DNA of 64,000 bases, from assembly GCA_964565335.1 (NCBI GenBank), contig CAZMEN010000005.1, positions 1 through 64,000 of the forward strand, read 5' to 3'. Positions 7,968 through 16,826 of this stretch are shown one piece after another; position 1 is the stretch's first letter, and each line of letters starts with the position of its first letter. This DNA is from Litorimonas sp964565335 (lineage in GTDB: Bacteria > Pseudomonadota > Alphaproteobacteria > Caulobacterales > Maricaulaceae). The notes under the pieces are model-generated. The model made no database searches and had not been told where the DNA came from. It saw only the letters and a program-made list of their open reading frames with translations. Position numbers and translations under genes: made by a program.

Positions 7968-9614
7968 TTAGGAGCTTTCGAACAGATTTTCGGCCGTTAT
8001 GACGGGTGCGCCTTCTTCATCGACTTCGACGTCTTCCTCTACTTCAAGGTCAGAAGCTTCAATCCAGCCCGCTTGAACACGCGCCTGCATAATAAGATTG
8101 GTAGCTTCTTCATTGGATAGACCCATATGTTCAATCATGCCGTCTTCGTGAATGCGCTCGCCATCTTTGAACTCAGTGTAGCCATTCAAATCGTCAGGCA
8201 CGAGACCCGCGACATCTTCGACAGTTTTGATCTCGTTTTTGCCGAAGATAACGGCCATAGGCAAAGTTACGCCTTCGATTTCAAGAACGTCATCCTGCAC
8301 ACCGGCTGCGATACGCGTTTGGTTTTGCTCTTCAGCAATTTTATCAAGATACTCACGCGCACGGGCTTGAAGCTCTTCCGCGGTTTCATCGTCAAACCCG
8401 TCAATGGATGTCAGGTCTTCAAGAGCAACATAGCCAACCTCTTCCATGGTTTCAAAGCCTTCAGCTACCAAGAGCTGCGCGACCATTTCGTCCACATCCA
8501 GACCTTCCATAAACAGGCTGGAACGCTCGGCAAATTCTTTCTGACGGCGCTCAGATTCTTGTGCTTCTGTTAGAATATCCAAAGCCCAACCGGAAAGCTG
8601 TGAGGCCAAACGCACATTTTGTCCGCGGCGACCAATAGCAAGAGAGAGTTGATCCTCAGGCACGACCACTTCGATGCGCTCATCATTTTCATCAATGACC
8701 ACTTTGGCGACTTCGGCGGGCTGTAATGCGTTGACGATAAATGTCCCCATATCTTCTGTATAAGGAATGATATCAATGCGTTCGCCTTGAAGCTCGTTCA
8801 CAACGGCCTGAACGCGGGAGCCGCGCATACCGACACAAGCGCCGACGGGATCAATCGTGCTGTCCGCAGAGTAGACTGCGATTTTTGCGCGGGAACCAGG
8901 ATCACGAGCAACAGAGACGATTTGGATAACGCCTTCATAAACTTCAGGAACTTCCTGAGCAAAGAGTTGCGCCATGAATTGCGGATGGGCGCGCGATAGG
9001 AAAATTTGCGAGCCGCGCGGTTCTTCTCTGACATCCATGATGTAAGCGCGGATACGGTCGCCTGACTTTACATTTTCACGCGGCAATGCTTGGTCGCGGC
9101 GGACAACGCCTTCGGCGCGGCCCAAATCAACAATGATGTGACCATATTCAACACGCTTGACGATACCGTTGATGATTTCGCCGACTCGGTCTTTGAATTC
9201 CAGATATTGACGCGCGCGTTCTGCGTCGCGAATTTTACCCATAATGACTTGCTTGGACATTTGAGCTTGCACTCGGCCAAACTCTAAGGGGGGGAGCTCA
9301 GTCGAAATCAGGTCACCCGCTTGGGCTCCTGGATTGTCCATTTGTGCCGTAGACAGGGCGACTTCAGTGGTTTCATTTTCTAAAGCCTCATCTTCGACGA
9401 TGGTAATCACGCGCCGTAGGCTTTGCTCCCCAGTAACAGGGTCCAATTTGGCACGAATATCCAATTCCGAACCATAACGTAGACGCGCTGATTTTTGAAT
9501 CGCTTCTTCAATGGCTTCAAGGACGATGGATTGATCAATTGACTTTTCATCGGCTACAGCCTTGGCGATCATCAAAAGTTCAAGTTTATTGGCGGCAATT
9601 CCGTTCGTGGACAT
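7968..9614 (-). CDS. nusA: Transcription termination/antitermination factor NusA
   Basis: Binds RNA polymerase and nascent RNA and tunes pausing, termination and antitermination. The 548 residues show an N-terminal polymerase-binding domain (1-135), an S1 domain near 142-207 (GEIINGIVKRVEYGHIIVDLG), and two KH domains at about 210-355 containing GACVGMRGSRVQAVV and LAIGRRGQNVRLASQL. Two helix-hairpin-helix-like repeats (about 375-510) and an acidic tail ending AENLFESS follow. The start codon overlaps the rimP stop by one base (TAATG), so the two are translationally coupled. The long C-terminal part with acidic repeats is normal for the class. Confidence 0.97.
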   Translation of the reverse strand: MSTNGIAANKLELLMIAKAVADEKSIDQSIVLEAIEEAIQKSARLRYGSELDIRAKLDPVTGEQSLRRVITIVEDEALENETTEVALSTAQMDNPGAQAGDLISTELPPLEFGRVQAQMSKQVIMGKIRDAERARQYLEFKDRVGEIINGIVKRVEYGHIIVDLGRAEGVVRRDQALPRENVKSGDRIRAYIMDVREEPRGSQIFLSRAHPQFMAQLFAQEVPEVYEGVIQIVSVARDPGSRAKIAVYSADSTIDPVGACVGMRGSRVQAVVNELQGERIDIIPYTEDMGTFIVNALQPAEVAKVVIDENDERIEVVVPEDQLSLAIGRRGQNVRLASQLSGWALDILTEAQESERRQKEFAERSSLFMEGLDVDEMVAQLLVAEGFETMEEVGYVALEDLTSIDGFDDETAEELQARAREYLDKIAEEQNQTRIAAGVQDDVLEIEGVTLPMAVIFGKNEIKTVEDVAGLVPDDLNGYTEFKDGERIHEDGMIEHMGLSNEEATNLIMQARVQAGWIEASDLEVEEDVEVDEEGAPVITAENLFESS

Positions 9615-10183
9615 TACGCGTCTCCGTTTTGGGCGTTAGGGTGGGTATTATTGTTAGGGGCGGCGGCTTTGGCCGCTTCTTTTGCTTTTTGTCCGGCTTC
9701 AATCAGCTCATCAGTGATGAGTAATTTGGCTTCGGCAATCCAATCAAACGGGATAGAGGCTGTGCTATCCTCTTCTCCGTCGAGATTTATATCAATATCG
9801 GTGCCGTCTATTCCGGCGAGTGTGCCGCGAAAGCGCTTTCGACCTTCAACCAAACGATCTAATTCGACGCGCGCCAGATAACCTTCATAAGTTTCGAAAT
9901 CTTTCAAGTCGGTGAGCGGGCGGTCGAGACCGGGGGAACTGACCTCGAGGATATAAGCATCAGAGATCGGGTCTTCAACTTCCATGATGGCAGACAATTC
10001 GCGAGATAAAGCCTCGCAATTCTCAACGGCCATCAAACCGTCAGTCTTGCGCTCGGCCATAACCTGAACCGTTTTGCGCTTTCCGGCCATCACGCGCACG
10101 CGCACGATTGTTAGGCCTAAATCTTCGGCAATCGGTTCAGCCAGAGCCAAAACGCGTTCGTCAGTATGTGTCTTTGTTTTCAT
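9614..10183 (-). CDS. rimP: Ribosome maturation factor RimP
   Basis: Needed for assembly of the 30S subunit. The 189 residues contain the RimP N-domain (LGLTIVRVRVMAGKRKTVQV) with the YILEVSSPGLDRPL motif near residues 92-106, followed by the SH3-like C-domain with GTLAGIDGTDI. The C-terminal 20 residues are Ala/Asn-rich. It is first in the rimP-nusA-ylxR-infB operon and overlaps nusA by one base. Only 34 bases separate its ATG from a terminator hairpin upstream, leaving no room for a promoter, which suggests control by readthrough. Confidence 0.95.
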   Translation of the reverse strand: MKTKTHTDERVLALAEPIAEDLGLTIVRVRVMAGKRKTVQVMAERKTDGLMAVENCEALSRELSAIMEVEDPISDAYILEVSSPGLDRPLTDLKDFETYEGYLARVELDRLVEGRKRFRGTLAGIDGTDIDINLDGEEDSTASIPFDWIAEAKLLITDELIEAGQKAKEAAKAAAPNNNTHPNAQNGDA

Positions 10184-10217
10184 ATCATTCCGCTAAAAAC
10201 CAACCTTTTTTAGGCAT

Positions 10218-10242
10218 AAAAAAAACGGCCCCAGCGGGGCCG
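10218..10242 (-). terminator. Terminator or attenuator just upstream of rimP
   Basis: Seven-base GC arms CGGCCCC (10226-10232) and GGGGCCG (10236-10242) with a three-base loop are followed on the minus strand by eight T residues (10225-10218). It is a strong intrinsic terminator for minus-strand transcripts. It lies 99 bases behind the receiver gene but only 34 bases ahead of the rimP start codon, so it could also act as a leader attenuator of the rimP-nusA operon. Confidence 0.85.
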
Positions 10243-10297
10243 CCTGTGCCGCATCCTGTGCGGTTGGCGTTTATTCTTAAGCGCTATTTAGGGTAAG

Positions 10298-10318
10298 AGG
10301 CCTTGCGGCGCAAGGCCT
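10298..10318. repeat. Ten-base inverted repeat behind the receiver gene
   Basis: AGGCCTTGCG (10298-10307) and CGCAAGGCCT (10309-10318) are perfect inverted copies around a single G. No T-run follows on either strand, so it is not a classic terminator. It may be a 3' stabilising hairpin of the receiver-gene mRNA or the start of a leader. Confidence 0.55.
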
Positions 10319-10341
10319 AATCACGGCTTGAGCAGAAAGAC

Positions 10342-10707
10342 CTAATTAAGCATGGATTGAAAGAGCTTTAAGAAACTTGGTAGTTTTGCTTTTTCAATAA
10401 CATGGTCTGCTCCGACATGGGCTGGGCTATTGAGATAATCCACACTGGTATCATTGGAAATAATAGCGATTGGACTGTCGCCGCTCTTTTCCTTGATTTT
10501 CGGCATAGACCGTTTCGCGTTAATTGCCGGGGACAGGATGTTGTCGAGCATAATCAAATCAAACCGTTTCTCATCCAATAGATTGAGAGCGTCAGGCAAA
10601 TCTTTAACGTAATGAAGGCGGAAGTCCGACTTTAACACTTTCGTGCACATGTCTTTTACAAATTCCCGCTCCCATGGGTCGTCGTCTATAAGAAGGAGGT
10701 TATGCAT
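10342..10707 (-). CDS. Single-domain response regulator (CheY-like)
   Basis: A 121-residue stand-alone receiver domain. The acidic cluster LLIDDD is at residues 5-10, the probable phospho-acceptor is D55 in DLIMLDN, the conserved Ser/Thr is in AIISND (about residue 85), and the Lys of VIEKAK is near residue 106. No output domain is attached, so it must act by binding another protein. No kinase is next to it. It separates trmB from rimP, a position where most relatives carry no such gene. A possible promoter lies in the 118-base gap on its 5' side, but no clear elements are seen. Confidence 0.85.
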   Translation of the reverse strand: MHNLLLIDDDPWEREFVKDMCTKVLKSDFRLHYVKDLPDALNLLDEKRFDLIMLDNILSPAINAKRSMPKIKEKSGDSPIAIISNDTSVDYLNSPAHVGADHVIEKAKLPSFLKLFQSMLN

Positions 10708-10825
10708 AAAATGTATCGGCTCGAAAGGATTTCGAGTCGCTATAAAACACAGATAGAAGAAATCAAAAGAAAAAATGACAGGTTTAGCATATCCTGGGTT
10801 TTAAGACTGTGAGGCGATATGCCTT

Positions 10826-11575
10826 TTAACGGCGGATAAACGTAAAGTAATGACATTCCCGCCCTTCGCGCTTGGCTTTGGCTTCATAACGGGTTGGGCA
10901 CCAATCATCCGGCGGTGTCCGCCAATCTTGGACAGCATTAGCGGGCCAATCAAAGCCCCCATGTTTATGGATGCGGGTTATCGTCCAATCCACATAATGA
11001 ATGATGTCGCTGGCAAAGCGAAACTCATGACCGGGTTTCAAAACGCGGTGAATATCATCGAGAAATTCAGGGTTGATGAGCCGCCGCTTGTGGTGCCGTG
11101 TCTTGCGCCAAGGATCAGGAAATAGAACAAAGACCTTATCAAGGCTTGCGTCGGGCAAGGCCTTTAAAACGTCCCGCACATCGCCGTGGTGCAGGCTGAC
11201 ATTCGGCAGCTCATTTTCTACACAGCCCTGAACGGCTTTCACAACACCGTTGAGAAAGGGCTCAGCCCCCAAAATATGATTCTCAGGGTTGTTTCGGGCT
11301 TGATGTAAAAGGTGTTCAGCGCCGCCAAAGCCTATTTCCAACCACAGCGGTTTATCGATATTGTCTGCGCCCTTCGCCGTATCCCAAATTAAGGGCGGGA
11401 AATGCGCTTCCATCATGGATTCTTGCGCAGAACTTAAGGGTCGCCCTTTGGCCCGCCCAAATGTTCGGAAACGATCTCTGTCGCGAAAATGGATGGGTGT
11501 ATCGCTTGGTGTTTCAGAAAACCGCCGCTTTTCTGAAGGAGGCCTTGTCAACGAGTTTTTAGGGTCTTGCGTCAT
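10826..11575 (-). CDS. trmB: tRNA (guanine-N7-)-methyltransferase TrmB
   Basis: Methylates G46 of tRNA variable loops using SAM. The protein has 249 residues with a Rossmann methyltransferase core: motif I LEIGFGGAEHL at about residues 78-88, the HHGDVRDVL strand, and the TrmB signature VFVLFPDPWRKTRHHKRRL near residues 150-170. The C-terminal part holds the substrate-site block (TRYEAKAKREG). It lies in the conserved lnt-xre-metK-trmB neighbourhood, but metK, normally just upstream, is absent here. A 114-base empty gap separates it from the XRE gene. Confidence 0.95.
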   Translation of the reverse strand: MTQDPKNSLTRPPSEKRRFSETPSDTPIHFRDRDRFRTFGRAKGRPLSSAQESMMEAHFPPLIWDTAKGADNIDKPLWLEIGFGGAEHLLHQARNNPENHILGAEPFLNGVVKAVQGCVENELPNVSLHHGDVRDVLKALPDASLDKVFVLFPDPWRKTRHHKRRLINPEFLDDIHRVLKPGHEFRFASDIIHYVDWTITRIHKHGGFDWPANAVQDWRTPPDDWCPTRYEAKAKREGRECHYFTFIRR

Positions 11576-11689
11576 AGCGGCGCTTTAGCGCGCCGCTTAA
11601 CTGATTTCTACAGCCTTGTTTTATCGCAAGGGATCTAAGGCCTGTGATTATACTTAGCGTATCACTCTGCGCCCATTATTTTGGGCCAA

Positions 11690-12124
11690 TTATTCCTCGC
11701 CTTGAGAATCCTTAGCCATAGCGCGGGCCAATTCGAGTAATTGCCGCCTAACCGCTTTAGAGCGGATTTGACTGACGGCCTTGGCTAAGGCCACACCGTC
11801 TGTACTGTTGATAAATTCATAGACAATCGGCATTTGATCATCTTCTGCAAATTCACCATTGGCAAAATTGTCTGACAAGCCGTCGAAGAAAAAATTTATG
11901 GGAACTTCCAAAACTTCGGAAATTTTCCAAAGGCGACTAGCGCCAACGCGGTTTGACCCGCGTTCATATTTTTGTACTTGTTGGAATGTGACACCCAATT
12001 TATCGCCCAGTCTTTCTTGGCTCATCTTCAAGACTTGGCGGCGTAATCGGACCCGTGTTCCTACGTGCACGTCCACCGGATTGGCAGCGCGCGGCGCGTG
12101 TTTTGGATCTTTCAAAGTTCTCAT
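11690..12124 (-). CDS. XRE-family helix-turn-helix regulator
   Basis: A 144-residue DNA-binding protein. Residues 20-75 are a Cro/CI-type helix-turn-helix (VRLRRQVLKMSQERLGDKLG, then FQQVQKYERGSNRVGASRL). The rest is an alpha-helical tail with an acidic middle. This gene is found between lnt and metK/trmB in many alphaproteobacteria; the target genes are not known to me. It is read divergently from nothing: lnt lies 48 bases upstream on the same strand, so it may be in the same transcript. The C-terminal half has no recognised domain. Confidence 0.85.
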   Translation of the reverse strand: MRTLKDPKHAPRAANPVDVHVGTRVRLRRQVLKMSQERLGDKLGVTFQQVQKYERGSNRVGASRLWKISEVLEVPINFFFDGLSDNFANGEFAEDDQMPIVYEFINSTDGVALAKAVSQIRSKAVRRQLLELARAMAKDSQGEE

Positions 12125-12172
12125 CCTTGCTATGTTCGGTGCCGAGGTGCCCCCACCGTCAATATCGAACGA

Positions 12173-13843
12173 TTAGTGAATTGCGCTAACCTGTCGGTCA
12201 CGCCCGAATACGATACATAATAAGGCAATGAGCAGGTTTATCAAGAAGACGGCCAAAATCAGAAGGGTAGAATTAGTGTTGTACGTCAATGGTTTAGGCA
12301 GTTTCACATCTATGTGAGAGATTTTTTTCTTATCGGCGACGGCCAAAATGCGGCCATAAGGGTCAAAAACTCCGCTCACGCCATTTGAAGCCGCTCGAAT
12401 AACGGGCAGGCCTTCCTCGATGGCTCGGTAGCGCGCAATATTGGCATGTTGCGCCGGTCCCCAGCTTCCACCGAACCAAGCATCATTGGATTGGTTCAAT
12501 ATAAATTCAGCTCTGGATTCAGTTCCGGCCTTGGGTTTAGTTCTGGCATTGGGTTTAGGCGTAAATCCGGGGAAGATAATCTCATAGCAAAGCTGCGAGC
12601 TTCCTATTGGCAACCCCGGAAACTGCGTAAGAGTTTTCTGGCTCGCCGCAGAAATAGACAGAAGATTGGTCGATATAACCGGTACATTTTTGGACTCCAT
12701 CCATTTACCAAATGGAATGAACTCGCCGAACGGCACGAGTCGCGCCTTATCATTATAAGCGGCAATAGCGGGGATACCGTTTCCGTCAAAGGTAACAGCG
12801 ACAGAGCTGTTGTAATAATCATCAATAACTCGTCCTGATTTTGGGTCAGGTCTTTGCTCAAGCCTCAGGGAATTCAATAGCCAAACCGGCAAGTCTTGAT
12901 AATTATTGGCGAAGGCAAGCTCTCGGCCCATCGCATATAGTAGGTCTTCGTTCTCCATCGCCAAACCAGTGGCAGCCCCTTCGGGCCAGATAATATGGCT
13001 GACGTTTTGAACGCCTTCGCTCAAGCTTTCAGTGAGAAAGGAATTAACGATATCGGTACTTTTACGGACGTCAAATTTATCGGCTTGTTCAAAGGGGACC
13101 GATACAATGCGAAGTTTAATATCATCGTGAGTCTGTATCTCTGCTGCGGATAGCCGCATGTGACCAAAAGCGAATAATCCTCCCAAGGCTATAATAAATA
13201 AGGGAATGGCGAAGCGCTTGGCTTGCATAAACAAGGCTGTCGCAATTAAGGCGCTCAAGAGAAACACAAAACAGCTTTGACCATAAATCGTCCAAAGGGC
13301 GGCGCCTTGGGAAAGCGCGCCGCCTGCAGGGAAAATATATCCCGTCAAATTCCATGGAAAGCCGCTAAAGGCATATCCGCGTGCCAATTCGGCCAAGGTA
13401 AATAAGGCCACAAAGCCGAATTGCGCCCAAACAGGCTTTAATCGTAAGCCCGCAAAAACATAGCCTGCAATGGCCCAAAACAGCGCCAAAATCGCGGCAA
13501 GGGCGAAAACCATGAACGGCATAACGGGTATGAATTCTGGCCCTCTTTCGATGAAGGCCGTGCCCACCCAAAATACGCCTAACCCGAAATAGCCCAAAGC
13601 AAACCAAAAGGCTGAACTAAAACCGGCGCGGCGCGGCGTCTCAGATGTTCCGGCCCATTGAAGCCGTAGAAACAGGCAAGCAAACCCGAGCAAGGCCAAA
13701 GGCCAGAAATGAAGCGGCGCTTGTCCAAGCACGCAGAGGCCGCCCAAAGCAAACCCCGCGAGACGCCCCGTCCATCCATGATTGTTAAGAAAAAACGGAG
13801 GGCGATTATGCAGGACGACAGCCTCATTTGGCTTACTGCGCAT
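12173..13843 (-). CDS. lnt: Apolipoprotein N-acyltransferase Lnt
   Basis: Adds the third acyl chain to the N-terminal cysteine of lipoproteins in the inner membrane. The 556-residue protein has six or so N-terminal membrane segments (to about residue 210). A nitrilase-fold domain follows, with the catalytic Glu of IIWPEGAATG, the Lys of YNDKARLVPFGEFIPFG and the Cys of SSQLCYEIIFPG. A last membrane helix closes the chain. I chose the ATG at 13843, 13 bases behind the corC stop. A longer reading from a TTG at 13909 would overlap corC by 53 bases and has a non-homologous Arg/Pro-rich start. It belongs to the phoH-ybeY-corC-lnt operon. Confidence 0.93.
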   Translation of the reverse strand: MRSKPNEAVVLHNRPPFFLNNHGWTGRLAGFALGGLCVLGQAPLHFWPLALLGFACLFLRLQWAGTSETPRRAGFSSAFWFALGYFGLGVFWVGTAFIERGPEFIPVMPFMVFALAAILALFWAIAGYVFAGLRLKPVWAQFGFVALFTLAELARGYAFSGFPWNLTGYIFPAGGALSQGAALWTIYGQSCFVFLLSALIATALFMQAKRFAIPLFIIALGGLFAFGHMRLSAAEIQTHDDIKLRIVSVPFEQADKFDVRKSTDIVNSFLTESLSEGVQNVSHIIWPEGAATGLAMENEDLLYAMGRELAFANNYQDLPVWLLNSLRLEQRPDPKSGRVIDDYYNSSVAVTFDGNGIPAIAAYNDKARLVPFGEFIPFGKWMESKNVPVISTNLLSISAASQKTLTQFPGLPIGSSQLCYEIIFPGFTPKPNARTKPKAGTESRAEFILNQSNDAWFGGSWGPAQHANIARYRAIEEGLPVIRAASNGVSGVFDPYGRILAVADKKKISHIDVKLPKPLTYNTNSTLLILAVFLINLLIALLCIVFGRDRQVSAIH

Positions 13844-13856
13844 GGTCAGCCGCTTT

Positions 13857-14804
13857 TCACGAAGAGGAGGAAGATTGCGGCGGCGGCGATAGAGCGGCGG
13901 CGGGGTCAACTGCGTCAGACGTGCCCGCTTTCCTCTTTAGGCCGCGCGTATCTGAAATACGCAGGCGTTTTAAGCGGCGGGGGTCTGCATCTACAATTTC
14001 AAACTCCAGACCATCGGCATGTTTAATGATTTCGCCGCGTTCAGGCACTCGGCCCGCCATAGTAAAAATTAGACCGCCTAACGTGTCGACATCTTCTTCT
14101 TCATCTGGCGTCGCAAAGTCTCGACCTAATGTCGCCTCGAAAGCCTCGATAGAAATCCTGGCATCGGCTTCCCAAACGGAACGGCCGCCTTTACCTGTTA
14201 CAATTTGGACTTCGGGGATGACTTCATCATGCTCATCGTCAATATCGCCGACAATGGGTTCAATCAAATCTTCGATAGTCACCAGACCGTCTGTGCCGCC
14301 ATATTCATCTACGACAATTGCCATATGCGTACGGCGCGCTTGCATCCGCCGCAGAAGCTCTTGTGCCAACATAGAGGGCGGAACAAATAATACAGGGCGC
14401 CGTATATATTGTAGGACCTTGCGTTGAGGGTAAGTTTTTCCAGTTCGGCCCTTGGCGTCAAACATCAAATAAGGCAGAAAGTCCTTTACATGAACCATGC
14501 CGACAGGGTCGTCCAAAGTCTCTTTATAGACAGGCAGTCGAGAGTGCCCGGCTTCTTTAAAGGCCTCGGAGAGGTCGGTTAAAGTCGCCGTATTATGGAT
14601 GGCAACAATGTTGGCACGCGGAACCATGACATCTTCCACCCGCAGAAGATGGAAGCGTTCTGCCGCGCTCATCATCACTTCTTTGGCGGCCACCGCCTTA
14701 CCGGAGGCCGTCGTTGCGGGCTCAGATATTTCATCTGGCATTTCGGGAGAGGAACGGCTGAAGAGTTTCTTCAAAAAACCGGTTTCGGATGCGGGGTCGC
14801 TCAT
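13857..14804 (-). CDS. corC: CorC/YbeX-type CBS-domain protein
   Basis: A 315-residue cytoplasmic protein linked in other bacteria to Mg/Co homeostasis and ribosome-related functions. A pair of CBS domains spans about residues 45-180 (RVEDVMVPRANIVAIHNTAT; then MAIVVDEYGGTDGLVTIEDL). A CorC/HlyC transporter-associated domain follows (to about 280), then a Ser-rich tail. It lacks the DUF21 membrane part, so it is the short YbeX form. The ATG at 14804 has GGAGAG 12 bases upstream. A TTG at 14843 overlapping the ybeY stop is an alternative that would add 13 residues. The gene order phoH-ybeY-corC-lnt is the classic one. Confidence 0.9.
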   Translation of the reverse strand: MSDPASETGFLKKLFSRSSPEMPDEISEPATTASGKAVAAKEVMMSAAERFHLLRVEDVMVPRANIVAIHNTATLTDLSEAFKEAGHSRLPVYKETLDDPVGMVHVKDFLPYLMFDAKGRTGKTYPQRKVLQYIRRPVLFVPPSMLAQELLRRMQARRTHMAIVVDEYGGTDGLVTIEDLIEPIVGDIDDEHDEVIPEVQIVTGKGGRSVWEADARISIEAFEATLGRDFATPDEEEDVDTLGGLIFTMAGRVPERGEIIKHADGLEFEIVDADPRRLKRLRISDTRGLKRKAGTSDAVDPAAALSPPPQSSSSS

Positions 14805-14839
14805 AGCGTTTTTAAACTCTCCAGATTTCGTAAAAACTG

Positions 14840-15289
14840 TCAATAAATATAAGGGTTGTCAATATTCAAAAGCGCAAGGGCCTTTATCTCCAAGGCTTCC
14901 ATAATGTCGGCCTGTGTGTCTTCCTGATGATCATAGCCTTGAAGATGTAAAAAACCATGAATCAATAAATGCAACAGATGGTCTTCGAAAGCGCGTTGTT
15001 TTTGGGCGGCCTCATTGCGCACTGTTTCTAATGCGAGAACAATATCTCCCAAGAGGGACGCAGGTGCCTGAACAGGAAAAGACAGGACGTTTGTCGCTTT
15101 GTCTTTGCCCCGATAATCACGATTAAGCGCGCGGATTTTCTCATCATTCGATAAAACCACAGAGAGCTCACCGAGGCGAGGCTTGTCCAGAACTGATAGG
15201 CTGGCTTCTATCGCGCGTTCTATTAACGCGCGATCAACAGGCCAGCTATCGCAATGTTCCGCAATGTCTATGGGGAAGGGAAGGGGCAC
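14840..15289 (-). CDS. ybeY: Endoribonuclease YbeY
   Basis: Zinc-dependent RNase needed for 16S rRNA 3' maturation and ribosome quality control. The 149 residues include the metal motif H111-x3-H115-x5-H121 (in LLIHGFLHLQGYDH) and the family block LNRDYRGKDKATNVLSFP at residues 55-72. The start is a GTG at 15289; no ATG fits the family length. It lies 40 bases behind phoH and runs into corC, consistent with one operon. Confidence 0.94.
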   Translation of the reverse strand: MPLPFPIDIAEHCDSWPVDRALIERAIEASLSVLDKPRLGELSVVLSNDEKIRALNRDYRGKDKATNVLSFPVQAPASLLGDIVLALETVRNEAAQKQRAFEDHLLHLLIHGFLHLQGYDHQEDTQADIMEALEIKALALLNIDNPYIY

Positions 15290-15329
15290 GGTTTACAGGA
15301 TGGCGGGCTTGGCAGAACAGGAATACATA

Positions 15330-16286
15330 TTATCCGTTTTGCTTTGCGTCTTTCTCATATGCGTTTACAATTTTTCCGACCAAGGGGTGCCGCACAACGT
15401 CAGAAGCCAAGAATTTTACTTGTGTAATGCCTTTAATGTCTTCCAAAATTGTGAGGGCATGCGCCAAGCCGGAGGTTTGATTATAAGGGAGGTCAGACTG
15501 GCTCGGGTCACCTGTGACAGCATATTTGGCGCGTTCCCCCAAACGAGTCAGCACCATTTTCATTTGCGGGATAGTGGCGTTCTGCGCCTCATCAATCACG
15601 ACAAAGGCGTCGGATAAGGTTCGTCCGCGCATAAAGGCGAGGGGTGCGACTTCAATATCGCCGGCCGCCTTTCGGCGATCAACCTCATCTCGCCCCAGAA
15701 CCATATGCAGCGCATCCCAGATGGGTTGCATATAAGGGTCAACTTTTTCGTTCAAATCCCCGGGGAGGAAGCCCAAACGTTCGCCTGCTTCGACGGCGGG
15801 ACGGCAGGCAATAAAACGGGCGACTTCGCCGCGCGCCAATAAAGACGCGCCATATGCCGTTGCTAAAAATGTTTTGCCTGTACCGGCGGGGCCGACGCCG
15901 AAACTAATTGTATCATCACGCATGGCGTGAATGAATTTTTCCTGACGCGGTGTTTTGGGCACAATCGGGCTGCGGCGCGGAAACGGAATAATTGCTTCGA
16001 CACTGGCGGCCTTCACTTTACCTTTGCCCATAGCGCGGATCAGCGCGCGAATGTCAGATGGCCCGCAAGGCCAACCGCGTTCTAAACGCTGATAGATTTC
16101 TTTAATGAGCTCACCCGCCCGCGCGCGGCTTGGCGTATCGCCATTAATATGCACAGCTGATCCGGGCGCTTCGATATAGACACCAAAGGCTTCTTCGATT
16201 AGCGCCAAATTAGCGTGGTTCGGCCCGCAGAGCCTGCGAACTAGATCTGCGTCATTAAATTCAAGGATGTCTGTTTGTTTACTCAT
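15330..16286 (-). CDS. phoH: PhoH-family ATPase
   Basis: A cytoplasmic P-loop ATPase of 318 residues, thought to act in RNA metabolism together with YbeY. An N-terminal KH-like region (residues 1-90) precedes the ATPase core. The Walker A GPAGTGKT is at 132-139, Walker B is in AFVVIDEAQN, and the late motif is TGDPSQSDLP. The start ATG is clear. It opens the phoH-ybeY-corC-lnt gene run. The 132-base gap on its 5' side faces the divergent VOC gene, so divergent promoters are likely there, though I see no obvious elements. Confidence 0.93.
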   Translation of the reverse strand: MSKQTDILEFNDADLVRRLCGPNHANLALIEEAFGVYIEAPGSAVHINGDTPSRARAGELIKEIYQRLERGWPCGPSDIRALIRAMGKGKVKAASVEAIIPFPRRSPIVPKTPRQEKFIHAMRDDTISFGVGPAGTGKTFLATAYGASLLARGEVARFIACRPAVEAGERLGFLPGDLNEKVDPYMQPIWDALHMVLGRDEVDRRKAAGDIEVAPLAFMRGRTLSDAFVVIDEAQNATIPQMKMVLTRLGERAKYAVTGDPSQSDLPYNQTSGLAHALTILEDIKGITQVKFLASDVVRHPLVGKIVNAYEKDAKQNG

Positions 16287-16418
16287 AGAATTTTTAGATA
16301 GGCGCTTTGCTGAAAAAAAGCGAGAGGCTTGTCAGGGCAAAATGTTAATGTCATGCTTTATTTAAAGCCTCACCTCTAAACGGTGGTGAACGAAAGAATG
16401 AAAGCGCGCGGGGCAATT

Positions 16419-16790
16419 ATGGAACTAGGCACATTTTCGGTCAGTTTGGCCGTCAAAGACATTCGAAAGTCACTGACATTTTATGAGGCCCTAGGGTTCA
16501 AAGAATTTCACGGCGATATTGAACAAGGTTGGGTTATAATCGGGAACGGTCAAACCAAAATTGGTTTATTCCAAGGCATGTTTGATAAAAACATCCTGAC
16601 TTTTAATCCGGGCTGGGACAGTAATGCCAATCCTGTCGAAGGCTTTACTGATGTTAGAGAGATACAAAAGAGCGTCAGGAGCAAAGGTATCGAACCGGTC
16701 ACCGAAGCCGATAATGAAACAACAGGCCCAGCCAGTTTCACCGTTATCGACCCTGACGGCAACCCGATATTAATCGATCAACATGTTTGA
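16419..16790 (+). CDS. VOC (glyoxalase/bleomycin-resistance fold) protein
   Basis: A 123-residue single vicinal-oxygen-chelate domain: beta start LGTFSVSLAVKDIRKSLTFY, central WVIIGNGQTKIGLFQGMF, and end FTVIDPDGNPILIDQ, which carries the usual late acidic position. The family includes lyases, dioxygenases and antibiotic-binding proteins; the activity here cannot be told. The ATG at 16419 gives the usual family start. In-frame starts at 16398 (ATG) and 16383 (GTG) would add 7 or 12 basic residues. It is transcribed divergently from phoH and converges on the following minus-strand gene, so it is a single-gene insertion in the phoH-miaB block. Confidence 0.82.
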   Translation: MELGTFSVSLAVKDIRKSLTFYEALGFKEFHGDIEQGWVIIGNGQTKIGLFQGMFDKNILTFNPGWDSNANPVEGFTDVREIQKSVRSKGIEPVTEADNETTGPASFTVIDPDGNPILIDQHV

Positions 16791-16826
16791 GGGGTTGGCG
16801 TAACCAGCAAAACCAAAGCCATAGTT

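Noticed and set aside
11576..11689. SAM-II or other riboswitch before trmB
   Set aside because: No pseudoknot-type stems or conserved core are visible in the gap.
13828..14427. Plus-strand open frame over corC
   Set aside because: Antisense shadow; the peptide is low-complexity Ser/Arg and overlaps a solid CBS-domain gene.
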